Assembly (NCBI RefSeq): GCF_014905175.1
Contig: NC_057788.1
Span: 9,672,001-9,736,000, forward strand
Length of the DNA stretch: 64,000 nt
Source: Aphidius gifuensis
Taxonomy: Eukaryota; Arthropoda; Insecta; Hymenoptera; Braconidae
Direction of reading: 5' to 3'
Below are positions 35,932-48,849 of the stretch, in pieces. The notes below the pieces were generated by a model. It worked only from the letters and a program-made list of their open reading frames with translations. It did no database searches and was not told the DNA's origin. How positions within the stretch are numbered: the first letter of the stretch is position 1; every line of letters begins with the position of its first letter. The position numbers were made by a program, and so were the translations under genes.

Positions 35932-36890
35932 AGCATAAATTTATCCTTCAAATTAAATTATCATACAAAATACGTAAATCAAAGACATTGTAAAAAACTA
36001 TTATTATTATTATTATTATTATTTGTTTTCTGTATTACTTGAAATCATAAAAATTCAAATGTCAACGTTAATATTTTTGTAAAACAAAGTTCAATAATGA
36101 AAATACTTTCTTAAAAAATTTTTGGTATGGAACAATTATTTTTACCCTTAATTGTACATTATATGTCATTACAGGTTTATATAATTGTTGAAATGTTTTT
36201 TTTTTTTTTTCCTATATATAGTAAGTAGATTCGGTTGAAAAATAACAAAAATATGGATATGATTTTATCAACAGATTTTAAAGCTCAATTATTAAATAAC
36301 ATTAATTAATTTAATTTATAATATTTTTTTATTAATATAATTACATAAAACTACAAATAAATAATTCAAATAGGTATATTTATTCATTTGGAAAAAAAGG
36401 CCTTGTTATTAACTTTATCGATGATAAAATTGGCGGTTAATTTGTGTTGCTATGCATATTTTTTGAGACGCTTAATTCATAATTTTAATGAATATAATTC
36501 GTTTTTTATTGTAATACATAAAAATATATAAAATATATTATCAAAAAAAAGAGCCATCTAATTAATTACAAGTTGTATGTATGGTAATAGTGAATAATTC
36601 TCAAATTTTTTGTTGCAGTAATCATTGATAGTTCCATCATAACTGAGTACAACTCTTGATGAACAATCAACTGGTACATCACAACAAGAAAAAATGGTAA
36701 TCCTCATCCTGGAATACTAGTGAGTAAAAAATTAATATTAATAAATCTTATTGATAAAAAATACTATCAATGATGATTATTTAATTGTCTTTAGAAGACT
36801 CGAGTTAAATGTTTTGGTGGAGTTGAAGAATCATCATCATTCATCATAAACAAACGTCATCCAGGCTTAATACCGATTACCGTTATCAAA
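35932..36890. other. Intergenic between copy 4 and ghost copy 1
   Basis: A (TTA)n microsatellite lies at 36001-36021. The segment 36280-36890 is repeated at 48030-48850 after copy 6, including ACTCGAGTTAAATGTTTTGG. No gene is seen. Confidence 0.4.
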
Positions 36891-37570
36891 ACCATGGAAC
36901 GTAGACATCTAGCTGCGATCACGTTATTCCATGTAAGAGTGTTTTTTTTTCAATTCATATCATCTTGATATTATCAAAGATAACAATTAATAACAATATA
37001 GAAAAATTAATGGTCAAACGTACAAAATCGTTTGTTAAAACTTATCATTAAATTAATACATTTATTTAAAAAAAAATACATTATCAAGTCAATGACATTG
37101 TGTATTAAAAAAGAAAAAAATTTATTGCATCAACAACTAAATTAATCATCAACGAAGAATCAATTAAGGTAATAATGAAAATTTATAAGTTTAAAAATTA
37201 CATTTATAAAACAATCACGTTTATCAATTGTTTTATTTACACGTTGCATGACATTCAATATTATTTGACTTTAAATATAATTTCATTGATGTTGATTTTG
37301 CTGGTGAATCATGAACTTTTAATTGATCTATATCTTGGAATATATAGTTTCTTATGGTTATTATTTTTTTTTTCATAATTCTGGGTGTTATACATTTTAA
37401 TTTATCATTATAATATTATGTTTTAATATATATTTTCGGAGTTTACTTAAAATGAGTTTAAAAAAAATATGTGTTGAGAAAGATTAATATTCTTCCATAA
37501 TTTATTCTTTAAAAAACACATAAAATGACATTGTGAAGACATTGTAAAAGAAAAATTTTATTAATTTATT
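36890..37570 (+). pseudogene. Ghost F-box copy 1 (start fused to 3'UTR)
   Basis: The upstream cassette is present in diverged form (CACGTT instead of CACGTG at 36920; TTGCATGACATTCAATATT; AGTTTACTTAAAATGAG leader). The ATG at 37452 begins MSLKKICVEKD and stops at once. The text then passes directly into the family 3'UTR (TATTCTTCCATAATTTATTC, GACATTGTGAAGACATTG). About 1.9 kb of coding sequence is missing with one clean junction. The orphan frame at 37175-37378 is only 5'UTR intron. Confidence 0.75.
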
Positions 37571-37579
37571 TTATTATTT

Positions 37580-37710
37580 TATAAAGATGTTTTGAAAAAA
37601 AATTGCAACACTACCACCACCAACAACAACAACAACAACAACAACATATTTCTTCTCGTTTCTGGGATTTAATTTTTAATATACCAAGAAATGATGTATA
37701 TTTCATAATT
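37580..37710 (+). pseudogene. Family S tail fragment
   Basis: It carries AATTGCAACACTACCACC, an (ACA)n run and TATTTCTTCTCGTTTCTGGG before the conserved ACCAAGAAATGATGTATATT. This is the Thr-run terminal exon and 3'UTR of family S without the rest of the gene. Confidence 0.6.
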
Positions 37711-38100
37711 CATGGTTTAAACATTATTAATTGAAAATAGTCAATTTCAGTTGAACATAAATATAAATATTGTATATAGCTGTGTGGTTGCTACGTTTGT
37801 TTATTTTTAGCAATTAGTTTATTTGGGTCATACAAATGAAAAATTAGAAAAGGATTGATAAAAATTATAATTATGATGAATAAAATGGTTATGATAAAGA
37901 TACACAAGAATATATATGATAGGCGTGTGGTCGCTCTATGTTATTTAAATATAGTAAACTTATTTTAATGATGAGTTATTATTTAAAATATTCAATAATA
38001 CCTCCTTTAGCATTCTATGTTCCATGTACACAATTTTATAATTAAGTGAAATCAATAATATTATGTATTTGTTTATTATGATTTATAATATTCGAAATTT

Positions 38101-38489
38101 TTTTATTTACAATTTGAAACTTTGAAATACTTTTGACTACAAATGACTACAAAGATAGATGCATTGTCAGTGTAGTCAACACAAAGAATGCAGTATGTAA
38201 TTAATTGTAGATTTGTAGTCAACTCATAAGTTTTCGAAAATCGTGTTGGTAACGTAGACTTTTAGCTGGGATCACGTGGGTTTTTGTTTTACTGTTTACT
38301 GCTGTTTACATTTATGACATTCATATCAAAGGTTAACAAACAGTTAACAAATAACAAACATAACAGTCAAACATACAAAATTGTTGAATTGAAACCAGTC
38401 ATTAAATTATTACATCTTTTTTTGTTTTTAACTCGTTATCAATGACATTGTCTATAGAAAAAAAATAAAATTTATTGCATCAACTACAA
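38101..38489 (+). promoter_or_regulatory. Promoter cassette, F-box copy 5 (split by transposon)
   Basis: CACGTG lies at 38273-38278. The cassette is intact up to CATCAACTACAA at 38489, then interrupted by a 1.5 kb element, and resumes at 40007 up to the 5'UTR donor at 40050/40051. The 5'UTR intron is 40051-40306. The E-box is now about 2.0 kb from the ATG instead of about 0.5 kb. Confidence 0.6.
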
Positions 38490-40006
38490 CCCTGGTGAAA
38501 ATAATTTGGCGGATTATGTCATAATATGGCATAATATGACATAATCTGACATAATATGACAAAATATGCCATATTCCGACAAAATTCATTTGCCAGAATA
38601 TGGCATATTATGGCATCCAAATCATGGAGATATGTCAGAATATGTCATAATATGGCATATTTCTGACATATTCCGTCAAATTAATTTGCCAGAAAATGCA
38701 TATATCAAATTCAAAATCATGTAAGAATATGCCATATTCTGACATATTCCGACAAAATTCATTTGCCAGAAAATGGCATATTATGGCATCCAAAAATCAT
38801 GTGAGAATATAGTCAGAATATGTGTCATAATATGGCATATTCTGACATATTCCGACAATTAATTTGCCAGAAAATGGCATATTCTGGCATCCAAAATCAT
38901 GTAAGAATATGCCATATTCTGACATATTCCGACAAAAATTCATTTGCCAGAAAATGGCATATTATGGCATCCAAAAAAATCATGAGAATATGTCAGAGTA
39001 TGTCATAATATGCATATTCTGACATATTCCGACAAAATCTATATGCCAGAAAATGTCATATTCTGGCATCCAAAAATCATATAGAATATAAAGTCAGAAT
39101 ATGGCTCTACATATTCCGACAAAATTCATATGCCAGAAAAATGTCATATTGTGGCATCCAAAAATCATATAAGAATATAAATAGAATATGTCAGAAATAT
39201 GGCATATTCTGACATCTAAAAGTTTGTAATGGCAAAATCATTTTGATAATAGTTTTTAGTAAATAATATTTTATTCTCGTCACGTCGTTGTTTTTAATTA
39301 TAGACTTTGCATAAAATTATTACGCAAAGAAATTTTTGAGTGATACCACTTTTTTTTACATTTCTTCGTACATTGCTTTTGAAGTTTCTCGCATGTGGTC
39401 ATCTCACAACTAGTTCTTATATATACGATAACGATATGGATCCATCATATTCATATCCAAAAAAATATGACGATATATAATACAAAATTTAAATAATCAT
39501 GTTTCGCAATTTGTTTGATTGAAGTAAAATGAATAATACGTAAATAGTTATGTTTAATGAATATCAAAAGAAATTGCCAGCCATGAAAAAATGCCATAAA
39601 AGTTGTGGCGGATTATGCCATATATGACATAATGTGCCATAAATTGCTATAAAAGTTATGTGATTATGTCATAATATGCCATAATATGCCATAAAAAGAT
39701 GGTAAATTATGTCATATTATGACATAAAATGCCATAAATTGACGTTAAAAAATGGCGCATTATGTCATAATATGTCATAATATGTCATAATATAACATAA
39801 TATGGCATAATCCTCAAAAAAAAATCTTGTAAGAATTTGTCGGAATTTGTCGGAAGTCCAAATAACCTTAGAAATTCCGGCATTTTCCGACAAATTCTGA
39901 AAAGTAATAATGACAGAAGATGTCAGATTATGTCATATTATGCCATAATTTTCCTGTCATTTTATGGCATATTATGACATAATCCGCCATATTATTTTCA
40001 CCAGGG
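38490..40006. mobile_element. TIR transposon with internal minisatellite
   Basis: The left end CCCTGGTGAAAATAA with TTTGGCGGATTATGTCATA is mirrored by TATGACATAATCCGCC and TTATTTTCACCAGGG at the right end. Inside, about seven units of roughly 90 bp repeat CATATTCCGACAAAATTCA, TTTGCCAGAAAATGGCATA and a CATCCAAAAATCAT piece (38575-39130). The rest is GCCATA/TGACATA text. There is no transposase. Paralogous promoters give the empty site. A target duplication is not clear, so the superfamily is unassigned. Confidence 0.8.
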
Positions 40007-40318
40007 AACTAAATAAGTAATATTATTAAAAAACCATAAGACCAGTTCAGGTAAATGAAAATTTATATTTTTAACAATTATATTTATAAATCAATCACGT
40101 TAATCAACTGTATTTAAACAAGTTGCATGACATTCAACATTATTTGGCTTTATAAATATAATTTTATTGATGTTGATTTTACTGGTAAATCGTCAACCTT
40201 TATTTGATCTTGGAATATATATTTTTTGATGGTTATTTTTGTTTATTTTATTATCCTGGATGTAATACATCTTAAATTCATTATCATTTTTCAAATGTAG
40301 TTTCAGAGTTCACTTAAA

Positions 40319-42244
40319 ATGAGTGCAAAAACAATATGTATTGAGAAAGACCAAGATGATGGTGACAAGGATCAAAAAGTCGTCATCAACTCACTGGACT
40401 ACGACGTATTAGCACAAATCATCATGTTGTTGCCAATACCAGAAAGGATAGACATGGAAAAAGGTGAATATCATTATCAAAATAAAGTTTCTTTTTTGTT
40501 AATAAAATATCAATGTTTTGTATTATTAATTTTTAAATTTAATATACGTTTTATTCTAGTTTGTGCCAAATGGAAAGAGGCATGTCAACTAGCTTGGTAT
40601 GACGTTAAAAAATACAAATGTGAATCATCAATTGGACGTTGTTATGATAACCGTTTGTTGACACAATCATACCTTGAGAAAATATTGTTAAGATGTGGTA
40701 ATTATTTAAAAGAATTATCTCTCTCAGATGTTTGTAATTCAAGTATCATGCCATTTGTTGGTGATCACTGTAAAAATTTAACAAGTCTTGAATGTAAATT
40801 TGATGATAATCTCTTAATTGATAATGCTGATCACTTTGTTCAGGCATTTACACAGTTGGATAAATTAAAATGCATCAAATTAATAGTAATTCATAAGTGG
40901 TATAATAAGACAATTAATCTTTCTGCAATAATTGATAGTCTTCCAGAAGAAATTAATGAAATCCATTTATTTTCTAAACCTCTGTATCATCGAAATCGAA
41001 ATATTTTCATAGTAAGTTGTTATTGATTATCAACTAGTTGTTTATGTATCACCAGCGACAAACAATACTATCATAACTGAATATAAATTATTTAAATAAA
41101 TTCTTATTATTTTCAGCCTGTTCGAAGATTCAGAAATCTTCAAAAATTAACATCAGTTGGCCTCTGTTTAGACCTTCAAAAAGTAGCAGACATAACAACA
41201 CTTTTTCATCTTAACATTGGATTACATAATACACACCCAAACCTTACTCTATTTAATAAACTCGTTAATTTAGAATACATCGACTTAACAATGGGTGTCA
41301 AGTATGCTGAGAATAACCTTTCTACAGAATTACTTGAAACTATTTTTTGTACATGCAAAAATCTAAAACATTTTGATCTTCCATATGGTCCTTATGATGT
41401 AAGTAAGATTCCTCTTAAAAAATGGATAAACTTTCAAAATTTACAACACCTTGGAATTTCTTGTGACATAATGCCGGACCTCGCAAATACAATTGTTAAA
41501 TATTGCAAAGGTTTAAAACATTTGAGAATACATTATCCCCATCGCATTATGGATGATACTGCTTTAAAAAAGTTGACAGAGTTGAAAAATCTTGAATGTT
41601 TAATATTGGATTGTCTGGATGAGCTTCATGACGAATCAATAACTGCAATTTCTAACAACTGTAAAAAACTTAAGCGTTTAGAAATTCCTTATTGTTGCAT
41701 ACGACGATCTATTAATGATGAGCTACTTTGTTCTCCATCTACTCTTGATGAGTTATCAAAATTACAATATCTTGAACATCTAGACTTGAATGATGTAGGC
41801 AATCTTTATGATAGCACAATAATTGCTATTGCTAATAATTGTAAGAACCTAAAAAGTTTAGATATTCGAAGTTGCACAGGTATTACTGAAACAGGTCTCA
41901 ATGCTTTAACAAACTTGGAAAATTTACAAAAACTTAATGTGAGTCATCTTGATATAACTACAGACAGCTTCCTCATCAAATTGAAAGGATTGAAAGAATT
42001 GCATTGTGATGAATGCAAGGAAATTACTGATGCTGGTATTATTCAATTTATAAAAAATAGTCCAGATCTTGAAAAGATTAGTGTCAGACTTATAAATAAT
42101 ATTACAAACGTTATGGTTATTGGTGCTAATCAGGCAACTGAAATTCGTACAAATGGTATCATTTTAAACATAATAATATATGATTCGTCAATAATCGAAG
42201 CCTCTAAGTCAATAATTACATCTCAATGGTTGGTTGTTGAATAG
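40319..42244 (+). CDS. F-box/LRR protein, copy 5
   Basis: Exons are 40319-40463, 40560-41011 and 41117-42244, giving 574 residues. Exon 1 lacks three codons (AIS) before DDGDKDQ. The F-box is LPIPERIDMEK / VCAKWKEACQLAW. Exon 3 begins PVRRFRNLQKLTSVG like copies 1 and 8, and shares GPYDVSKIP and CCIRRSIN with copy 8. The end reads NRTNG-like (EIRTNGIILNIII) and SQWLVVE. AATAAA is at 42381. The coding part is intact, but a transposon splits its predicted 5'UTR exon. Confidence 0.87.
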
Positions 42245-43768
42245 ATTTAATTGTAGTTATCATATACTTCTCTTTCTAATTTACGCGTTATATTCTTCTA
42301 TAATTTATTTTTAAAAACACTGACAAAATGACATTGTGAAGACATTGTAAAAGAACATTTTTATTAGAGCAAAGTTTAAAAATAAATATACTTTTTCATC
42401 AAATAAATATAATTTTTTGAATCAGAAAATTATTTCTACCTTTCTTTATATAAATTTTCTATTCTTTTAATAAATAATAATTCTACAAAAATAAATTGAT
42501 TAATTATTCATCTAAACAAATATTATATTTCAAAAATAATAAATATTTCTATTTATTTAATTAACCATTGTGTATCTTAATTTAAATAATGAAAAAATAA
42601 ACACACGAAGATTGAATTGTACAAATAAAGTAATCAGTAAAGTGAAAGGACATAAACACATGATACATTATTTACTAAAAAAAAAAAACATTTATTTGTT
42701 TTAAGTATTATCTATTATCATCATTAACAATAATCAATTGTATAAATAAAAATTACAGCAATTACAAACTATATTGTATTGTTTGCTTCATCAATATAAT
42801 GTTTCTTCAAGAAATTCCAAATATGCAAAAAAAATATCAATTATATCTTAAATAATAATAATTAAAAATTAAAATGATAAAATATCCATATCAAATATTC
42901 TTATCAATCAATGTTGTAGGTCTTAAATAATATTATGGCATTGGTGTATGAAAAATGCCACGCTTTCGTCCAATAAATGGTCCATCAACATGCGATCTTT
43001 GATTGAATTTTCCAGATAATTTTTCTAATTTAGGCCATAGTTTTTTGTTGATCCGACATATTAATATATATCATTTTATTCTTGAAGGTTGAACAAACTC
43101 TTGTAGTCGTCAGAGTTTGAAAATGAAAAAAAAAAAAAAATAAAAAAAAAGATAAGGTGGTTTAGAAAGGTGTTGATAGTCAAAATAGATACTTAGCCAG
43201 AGTTTAGTAAAAAAATATACTATTATGTCTTGTAACGAGACGGAATGCTCCTGCGCATATTTTAATATTCCCACCACATTTACCTGTCGTGTAACGTTGG
43301 CAATGTGGCAATGTGGAGTGTTTTCGTGTAAATTAAATTATTAAAATAGAAAAATCACTTCGAGTCCGGCCACCAAGATGACAAGGTGCGTCCGAAAAAT
43401 ACACTTGCTCAACATATATTCGTGACGTGGCTTTACCACCTCACAAATCAGTACAATTTATACTTAATACTTAACAGTCTATCTGGTAAAATAAATATTT
43501 AATAAATTATTTAATTAATATATAAATAATTTAATTTTATTAAATCTAAAACTGTGTTTTATTTTAGAAGAATTTTAAAATATATAAAAAAGTAAAGGTG
43601 AAGAGAATCCACACGTTGCAGTCTGTTGAAAAATTATTAATTTGTTAATGGTTTATATTATTAATTAATGGAGAAGACAATTCAAGTAGAAGACAAAAAA
43701 ATAATCATCAGTTTTAATTGTTGTATTCAAGTAACAGGACAAAAAAAATCTCATTGTCAACTTGTAAA
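42245..43768. repeat. 3' flank and linker, copy of 25509-26825
   Basis: It is colinear with the linker after copy 2, including CACGCTTTCGTCCAATAAAT, GTCCGGCCACCAAGATGACA and a poly-A at 43123-43150. It proves that copy 2 plus remnant B and copy 5 plus remnant C are duplicates. No gene is seen. Confidence 0.6.
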
Positions 43769-44350
43769 ATGTCAATGAAAATGGCTTCAAAAAAACCATT
43801 CTTTCAAATTGTATTAATGGCACGCATATTTATTTTGAGTAAGTAATAATTACACTATTTATATATTGTTTTTTTTTTTATCCGCTTTACATTTATTATC
43901 AATTTTTTTTTTTTTTTTAATTGTTTTTATCTTTACCCCGCTCTAACACGTTCGAGTTACTTGTCTAATACTTTCCAATTCCAAAAAAGTCGATAAATTT
44001 ATCTAACATAAGTTTAAATCCGGTAAAAAAAATTGAAAACCAGAAAAATTATAACTCTTAAGTCATAACTTATGAGTTGGACCAAGTATATCACACAAAA
44101 TATTCAGTAATGATAAAGAAGATTTGAGTGTTGAAAAAGTTCTCAATCATCCTAATAATACTAACGATAAAATAATAGATCCGTCAGATGAAGATTTTTT
44201 GAAAAAATTCGGTCCAGCAAAGTAGCAAAGATAGGAACACCACCACCACCAACAACAACAACAGCAACAATATTAACAACAAGAACAACAACATATTTCT
44301 TTTCATTTCTGGGATTTAATTTTTAATATACCAAGAAATAATGTATATTT
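43769..44350 (+). pseudogene. Family S remnant C (signal exon and tail only)
   Basis: The signal exon 43769-43838 reads MSMKMASKKPFFQIVLMARI and FIL with an intact GTAAGT donor. The middle of the gene is deleted. Text resumes near 44020 with AACCAGAAAAATTATAACT and passes into the (ACC/ACA)n tail and conserved 3'UTR (44200-44350). No internal exon survives. Confidence 0.65.
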
Positions 44351-45250
44351 AGCATTAACAATTAGTCAAATTATTTTTCGATGAACATTAAATACTTTCA
44401 AACATATACATACAATTTTCTTCATTAAAAACCTCTTCAAGCTTATGGGTTTAAATTATTTCTTGTATTATATTGGCAACTGTTTTTGTTACAAACTTCA
44501 TCATATAAAATACAACAAAAAAGTAAATAAATAAACAATAATAAAATTAAACATAATTCATGGTTTAAATATTATTATTGATTGAAAATATTTAATTTTA
44601 GTTAAACATAAATAAATATCGTATACATTATTTTCAATGCTAATTTAATTTGTTTTTTTTACCTAATTCAGTCAATTGTAATAAAAAATTTCTCTGAAAC
44701 AATTGCCTATCTATTTTTTAAAAATATGTTTCTGTTTAAATTCAATTCAAAATTCTTGAAATTTTAATTTTAAGTTTAAAATTACGCAATGATAATGAAT
44801 ATTTAAAATGATTATTTTGAGAACATACACATGTCTTTTTTCATAAATAATAATTACAATGATTGCATTTAAATTACCTACTTTAGCATTCTATGTTCCA
44901 TGTACACAATTTACAAGTAAGTAAAATTATTAATATTAACTTAACAAACTTTTTTTTTATGTGTATAGAAAACCCATCTGGGAAAAGCTCATGCCGTATG
45001 GTAAAAATAATATATATTATTCTAATCAATATTTCACGAAAATAGATTGATTAATTATTCACCTGAATATTCATAGAGCCATAAATATTTCTTAAGATTT
45101 TTTGAAAAAGAAAAACAAATATTATATTGAATTAAACAAATGAAGTAATCAGTAAAATTATTTGATGCGATACTGGGTTTAACTTTCGATAGCTGACAAT
45201 AAATTACAGCACAATGTATTTGTTTATTATCATTTATAACATTCAAAATT

Positions 45251-45641
45251 ATTTATTTACGATTTGAAACTTTGGACTACTTCTGACTACAAATGACTAC
45301 AAAAACTTCGATAAATGCATTGTCAGTGTAGTCAACACAATAAATGCAGTAGTCAATTGTAGTCAATTCATAAGTTTTCAAAGACCGTGTTGGTAACGTA
45401 GACTTTTAGCTGGGATCACGTGAGTTTTTTTTTGTTTTTTACTGTTTACCACTGTTTACATTCATGACATTCATATCAAAGGTTAACAAACAGTTAACAA
45501 ATAACAAAAATAACAGTCAAACAGTCAAACATCTTTTTTTGTTTTTAATATTTGTTATCATATTGTGTATCGAAAAAGAATAAAATTTATTGCATTAACT
45601 ACAGCTAAAGTAATTATCAAAAAACCATAGGATCAATTCAG
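45251..45641 (+). promoter_or_regulatory. Promoter cassette and 5'UTR exon, F-box copy 6
   Basis: CACGTG lies at 45417-45422 (TAGCTGGGATCACGTGAG), 491 bp before the ATG. The 5'UTR intron is 45642-45900, and the leader AGTTGACTTAAA is intact. Confidence 0.6.
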
Positions 45642-45912
45642 GTAAATGAAAATATATATTGTTAACAATTATATTTACAAGACAATCACGTGTATCAACT
45701 GTATTTAAACAAGTTGCATGACATTCAACATTATTTGGCTTAATAATATAATTTTATTGCTGTTGATTTTACTGGTAAATCATCAAGCTTTATTTGATCT
45801 TGGAATATATATTTTTAGATGGTTATTTTTGTTCATTTTATTATTCTGGATGTATAATACATCTTAAATTCATGATCATTTTTTAAATATATAGTTTCAG
45901 AGTTGACTTAAA

Positions 45913-47863
45913 ATGAGTGCAAAAACAATATGTATTGAGAAAGACCAAGCAATCTCTGATGATGGTGACAAGGATCAAAAAACTGTCATCAATTCACTGG
46001 ATTACGACTCGTTAGCACGAATCATCATGTTGTTGCCAATACCAGAAAGGATAGACATGGAAGAAGGTAAATATTATTATCAAAAAAGTTTTTTTTTTTT
46101 GTTAATAAAATATCAATGTTTCTATTATTAATGATTAAATTTGATACTTTTTATTTTAGTTTGTACCAAATGGAAAGAGGCATGTCGGCTAGCTTGGTAT
46201 GACATTAAAGAATACAAATGTGAATCATCAATTGGGCGTTGTTATGATAATCGTTTGTTGACACAATCATACCTCGAGAAAATATTATTAAGATGTGGTA
46301 AATATCTGAAAGAATTATCTCTCTCAAATGTTTGCAATTCAAAGATGATGCCATTTGTTGGTGATCATTGTAAAAATTTAACATCCTTGGAATGTAAATT
46401 TGATGCCAATTTCTTAATTAATAATGCTGATCACTTTGTTCAAGCATTTACACACTTGAATGAATTAAAATGCATTAAAATGTTACTAAACTATACGACC
46501 AAAAATGGAACAATAAATCTATTTGAAATAATTAATAGTCTTCCAGAAGAAATTAAAGAAATTTATATATTTAATAAATGTTGGTGGGAGTACAGTGATC
46601 GAGCAGTTTTTTTCGTAAGTTTTATTGAATACCAACTAGTTGTTTATCATCTCAGTGCCAAACAATACTGTATCAATCAAATAAATACAAATTATTTTAA
46701 CAAATTTCTATTATTTTCAGACTTTAGAAAAATTTAAAAATCTTCAAAAACTGACTTTACGTGGCCTTTGTTTAGACAAGCTAATTCTTCAAGAAATATC
46801 AGAAGCAACAACACTTGTTCATCTTAACATTGAATTACATAAAAAACACATAGAGTTTCCTCTTTTTGATAAACTCGTTAATTTGGAATATATTGAAATA
46901 GAGGTTAAAATAGAAGATGAAGACGAGAAAGTCTTTACAAAAGCGGTCAACACTATTTTTTGTAAATGCAAAAATCTAAAACATCTTAATATTTCAAATG
47001 GCTTTGATCTCGCTAAAATTCCTTTGGCAAAATGGAAAAACTTGAAAAATTTAGAATATCTTACTTTATCTTGTAATGAACTATTACCTGACTTAGCAGA
47101 TACAATTGTTAAATATTGCAAGAATTTAAAACACTTGTGTATGAACTCTATATACAATCTTATAAAGACAGATATTTTTAAAAAGTTTACAAAATTGGAA
47201 AATCTTGAAAGTTTAGAGATTAATGATGAATGCCTCAGTGAAAAAGCAATAATCGCAATTTCAAACAATTGTAAAAAACTTAAACGTTTAAAACTTGTTG
47301 GTATCGTAGTATCAACAGGTATTGATAATGATGACGAACTTTCTTCTCCATCTGTTTTAAAAGAGTTATCAAAATTAAAATATCTTGAACATCTAAGCTT
47401 GGTTGATGCAGAAGATGTTGAAGATAATACAATTATTGCTATTGCTAATAATTGTAAAAACCTAAAAAGTTTAGATATATGTAGTATCAGTGATGATATT
47501 ACCGAAACAGCTCTCGTTGCTTTAACAAACTTGGAAAATTTAGAAAAACTAAATGTAAGCTATCTTGATAAAATTACTGACAGCTTCATTATTAAATTAA
47601 AAGGATTAAAAGAATTAATATGTGAGGGTTGCAAGAAACTTACTGATGTTGGTATTATTCAATTTATAAAAAATAACCCAGATCTTGCAGAGATCTATGC
47701 CGTGGGAATAGATAATATTACAGTTGACTTGGTTATTGCTGCTGATCAGGCAACGAAAAATCGTACAAATGGCATAATTTTACGATTACGAATATCTAAT
47801 AAGTCAATAATTGAAGCTTCTAAGTCAATAATTAAATCTCAATGGTTGGCTGTTACTAGTTAA
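45913..47863 (+). CDS. F-box/LRR protein, copy 6
   Basis: Exons are 45913-46066, 46160-46614 and 46721-47863, giving 583 residues, the longest copy without extension. Exon 2 is three bases longer than the usual 452. The F-box reads LPIPERIDMEE / VCTKWKEACRLAW. It is the sister of copy 4 (DLAKIPLAKW, SDDITETALVALTN, AEIYAVGIDNIT). An acidic KIEDEDEKVF stretch replaces part of one LRR, as EDEDKKVF does in copy 4. It ends SQWLAVTS. No defects are seen. Confidence 0.87.
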
Positions 47864-48464
47864 AACATAAATTTATCCTTAAAATTAATTTGAATTAATC
47901 GTATATCTTTCTCTCTAATTTATATGCTAAATATTCTTTCATAATGTATTCTTAAAAACACATACAAAATACGTATTACCAATAGTCAAAGACATTGTAA
48001 AAGAAGATTATTATTATTATTACTATTATTTGAGGTTTTAAAGCTCAATTATCAAGTAACATTAGTTAATTTGATTTATAATGTATTTTTTATTAATATA
48101 ATCACATAAAAATACGAATAAATAATTTAAATAGGCATATTTATTTATTTAAAAAAAAAAAATTAATCAATTTCACCACTTTTTGTATCTTCAATATCAA
48201 TTTAGGTTTTATAAAATACAAAACAATTGTCTTTATGTAGACCTTGTTATCAACAATAATAAAGTGGTGGTTATTGCTATGCATATTTCTTGAGACTCGC
48301 TTTATTCATAATTTTAATAAGTATAATTCGTTTTTTATTGAAATACAAAAAAAAAAAAAGTATATTATAAAAAAAAAAGAGCCATCTAATTAATTACAAG
48401 TGTTATGTATAGTAATAATAAATAATTTTCAAATTTTTTGTTGCAATAATCATTGGTAGTTCCA
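47864..48464. other. Intergenic, 3' flank of copy 6
   Basis: A TTATTATTATTACTATTA tract at about 48008 and sequence matching 36000-36640 are present. No gene is seen. Confidence 0.4.
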
Positions 48465-48472
48465 TCTCAACT

Positions 48473-48598
48473 AAAGTGGGTATAAGCAGAGTGGTGCCAA
48501 AGGCGAAAAGTTGCCCAGAAGTGACGTCACTCTGCTATACCAACTACATACAAAAAGCAGGATATGGCAAACCTGAACTCTGCTTATACCCACTCTAA
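48473..48598. mobile_element. 126-bp MITE with 8-bp target duplication
   Basis: The left end AAGTGGGTATAAGCAGAGT and right end ACTCTGCTTATACCCACT are inverted repeats. TCTCAACT flanks both sides (48465-48472 and 48599-48606). The paralogous site near 36640 lacks the element. An 8-bp duplication fits the hAT superfamily. The insertion postdates the copy 4/copy 6 duplication. Confidence 0.8.
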
Positions 48599-48849
48599 TC
48601 TCAACTACATAAGTAAATACTCTTGATGAACAATCAAGTGGTACATCATAACAAGAAGAAATGGTAATCCTCATCCTGGAATACTAGTGAGTAAAATATT
48701 AATATTAATAAATCTTATTGATAAAAAATACTATCAATTATCATTATTTAATTGTCTCTAGAAGACTCGAGTTAAATGTTTTGGTGGAGTTGAAGAATCA
48801 TCATCATAAACAAACGTCGTCCAGGCTTAATACCGATTACCGTTATCAA

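Noticed and set aside
38500..39990. CRISPR-like look of the regular 90-bp repeats
   Set aside because: Repeats are long, diverged and self-complementary inside a TIR element in a eukaryotic genome. No cas genes are present.
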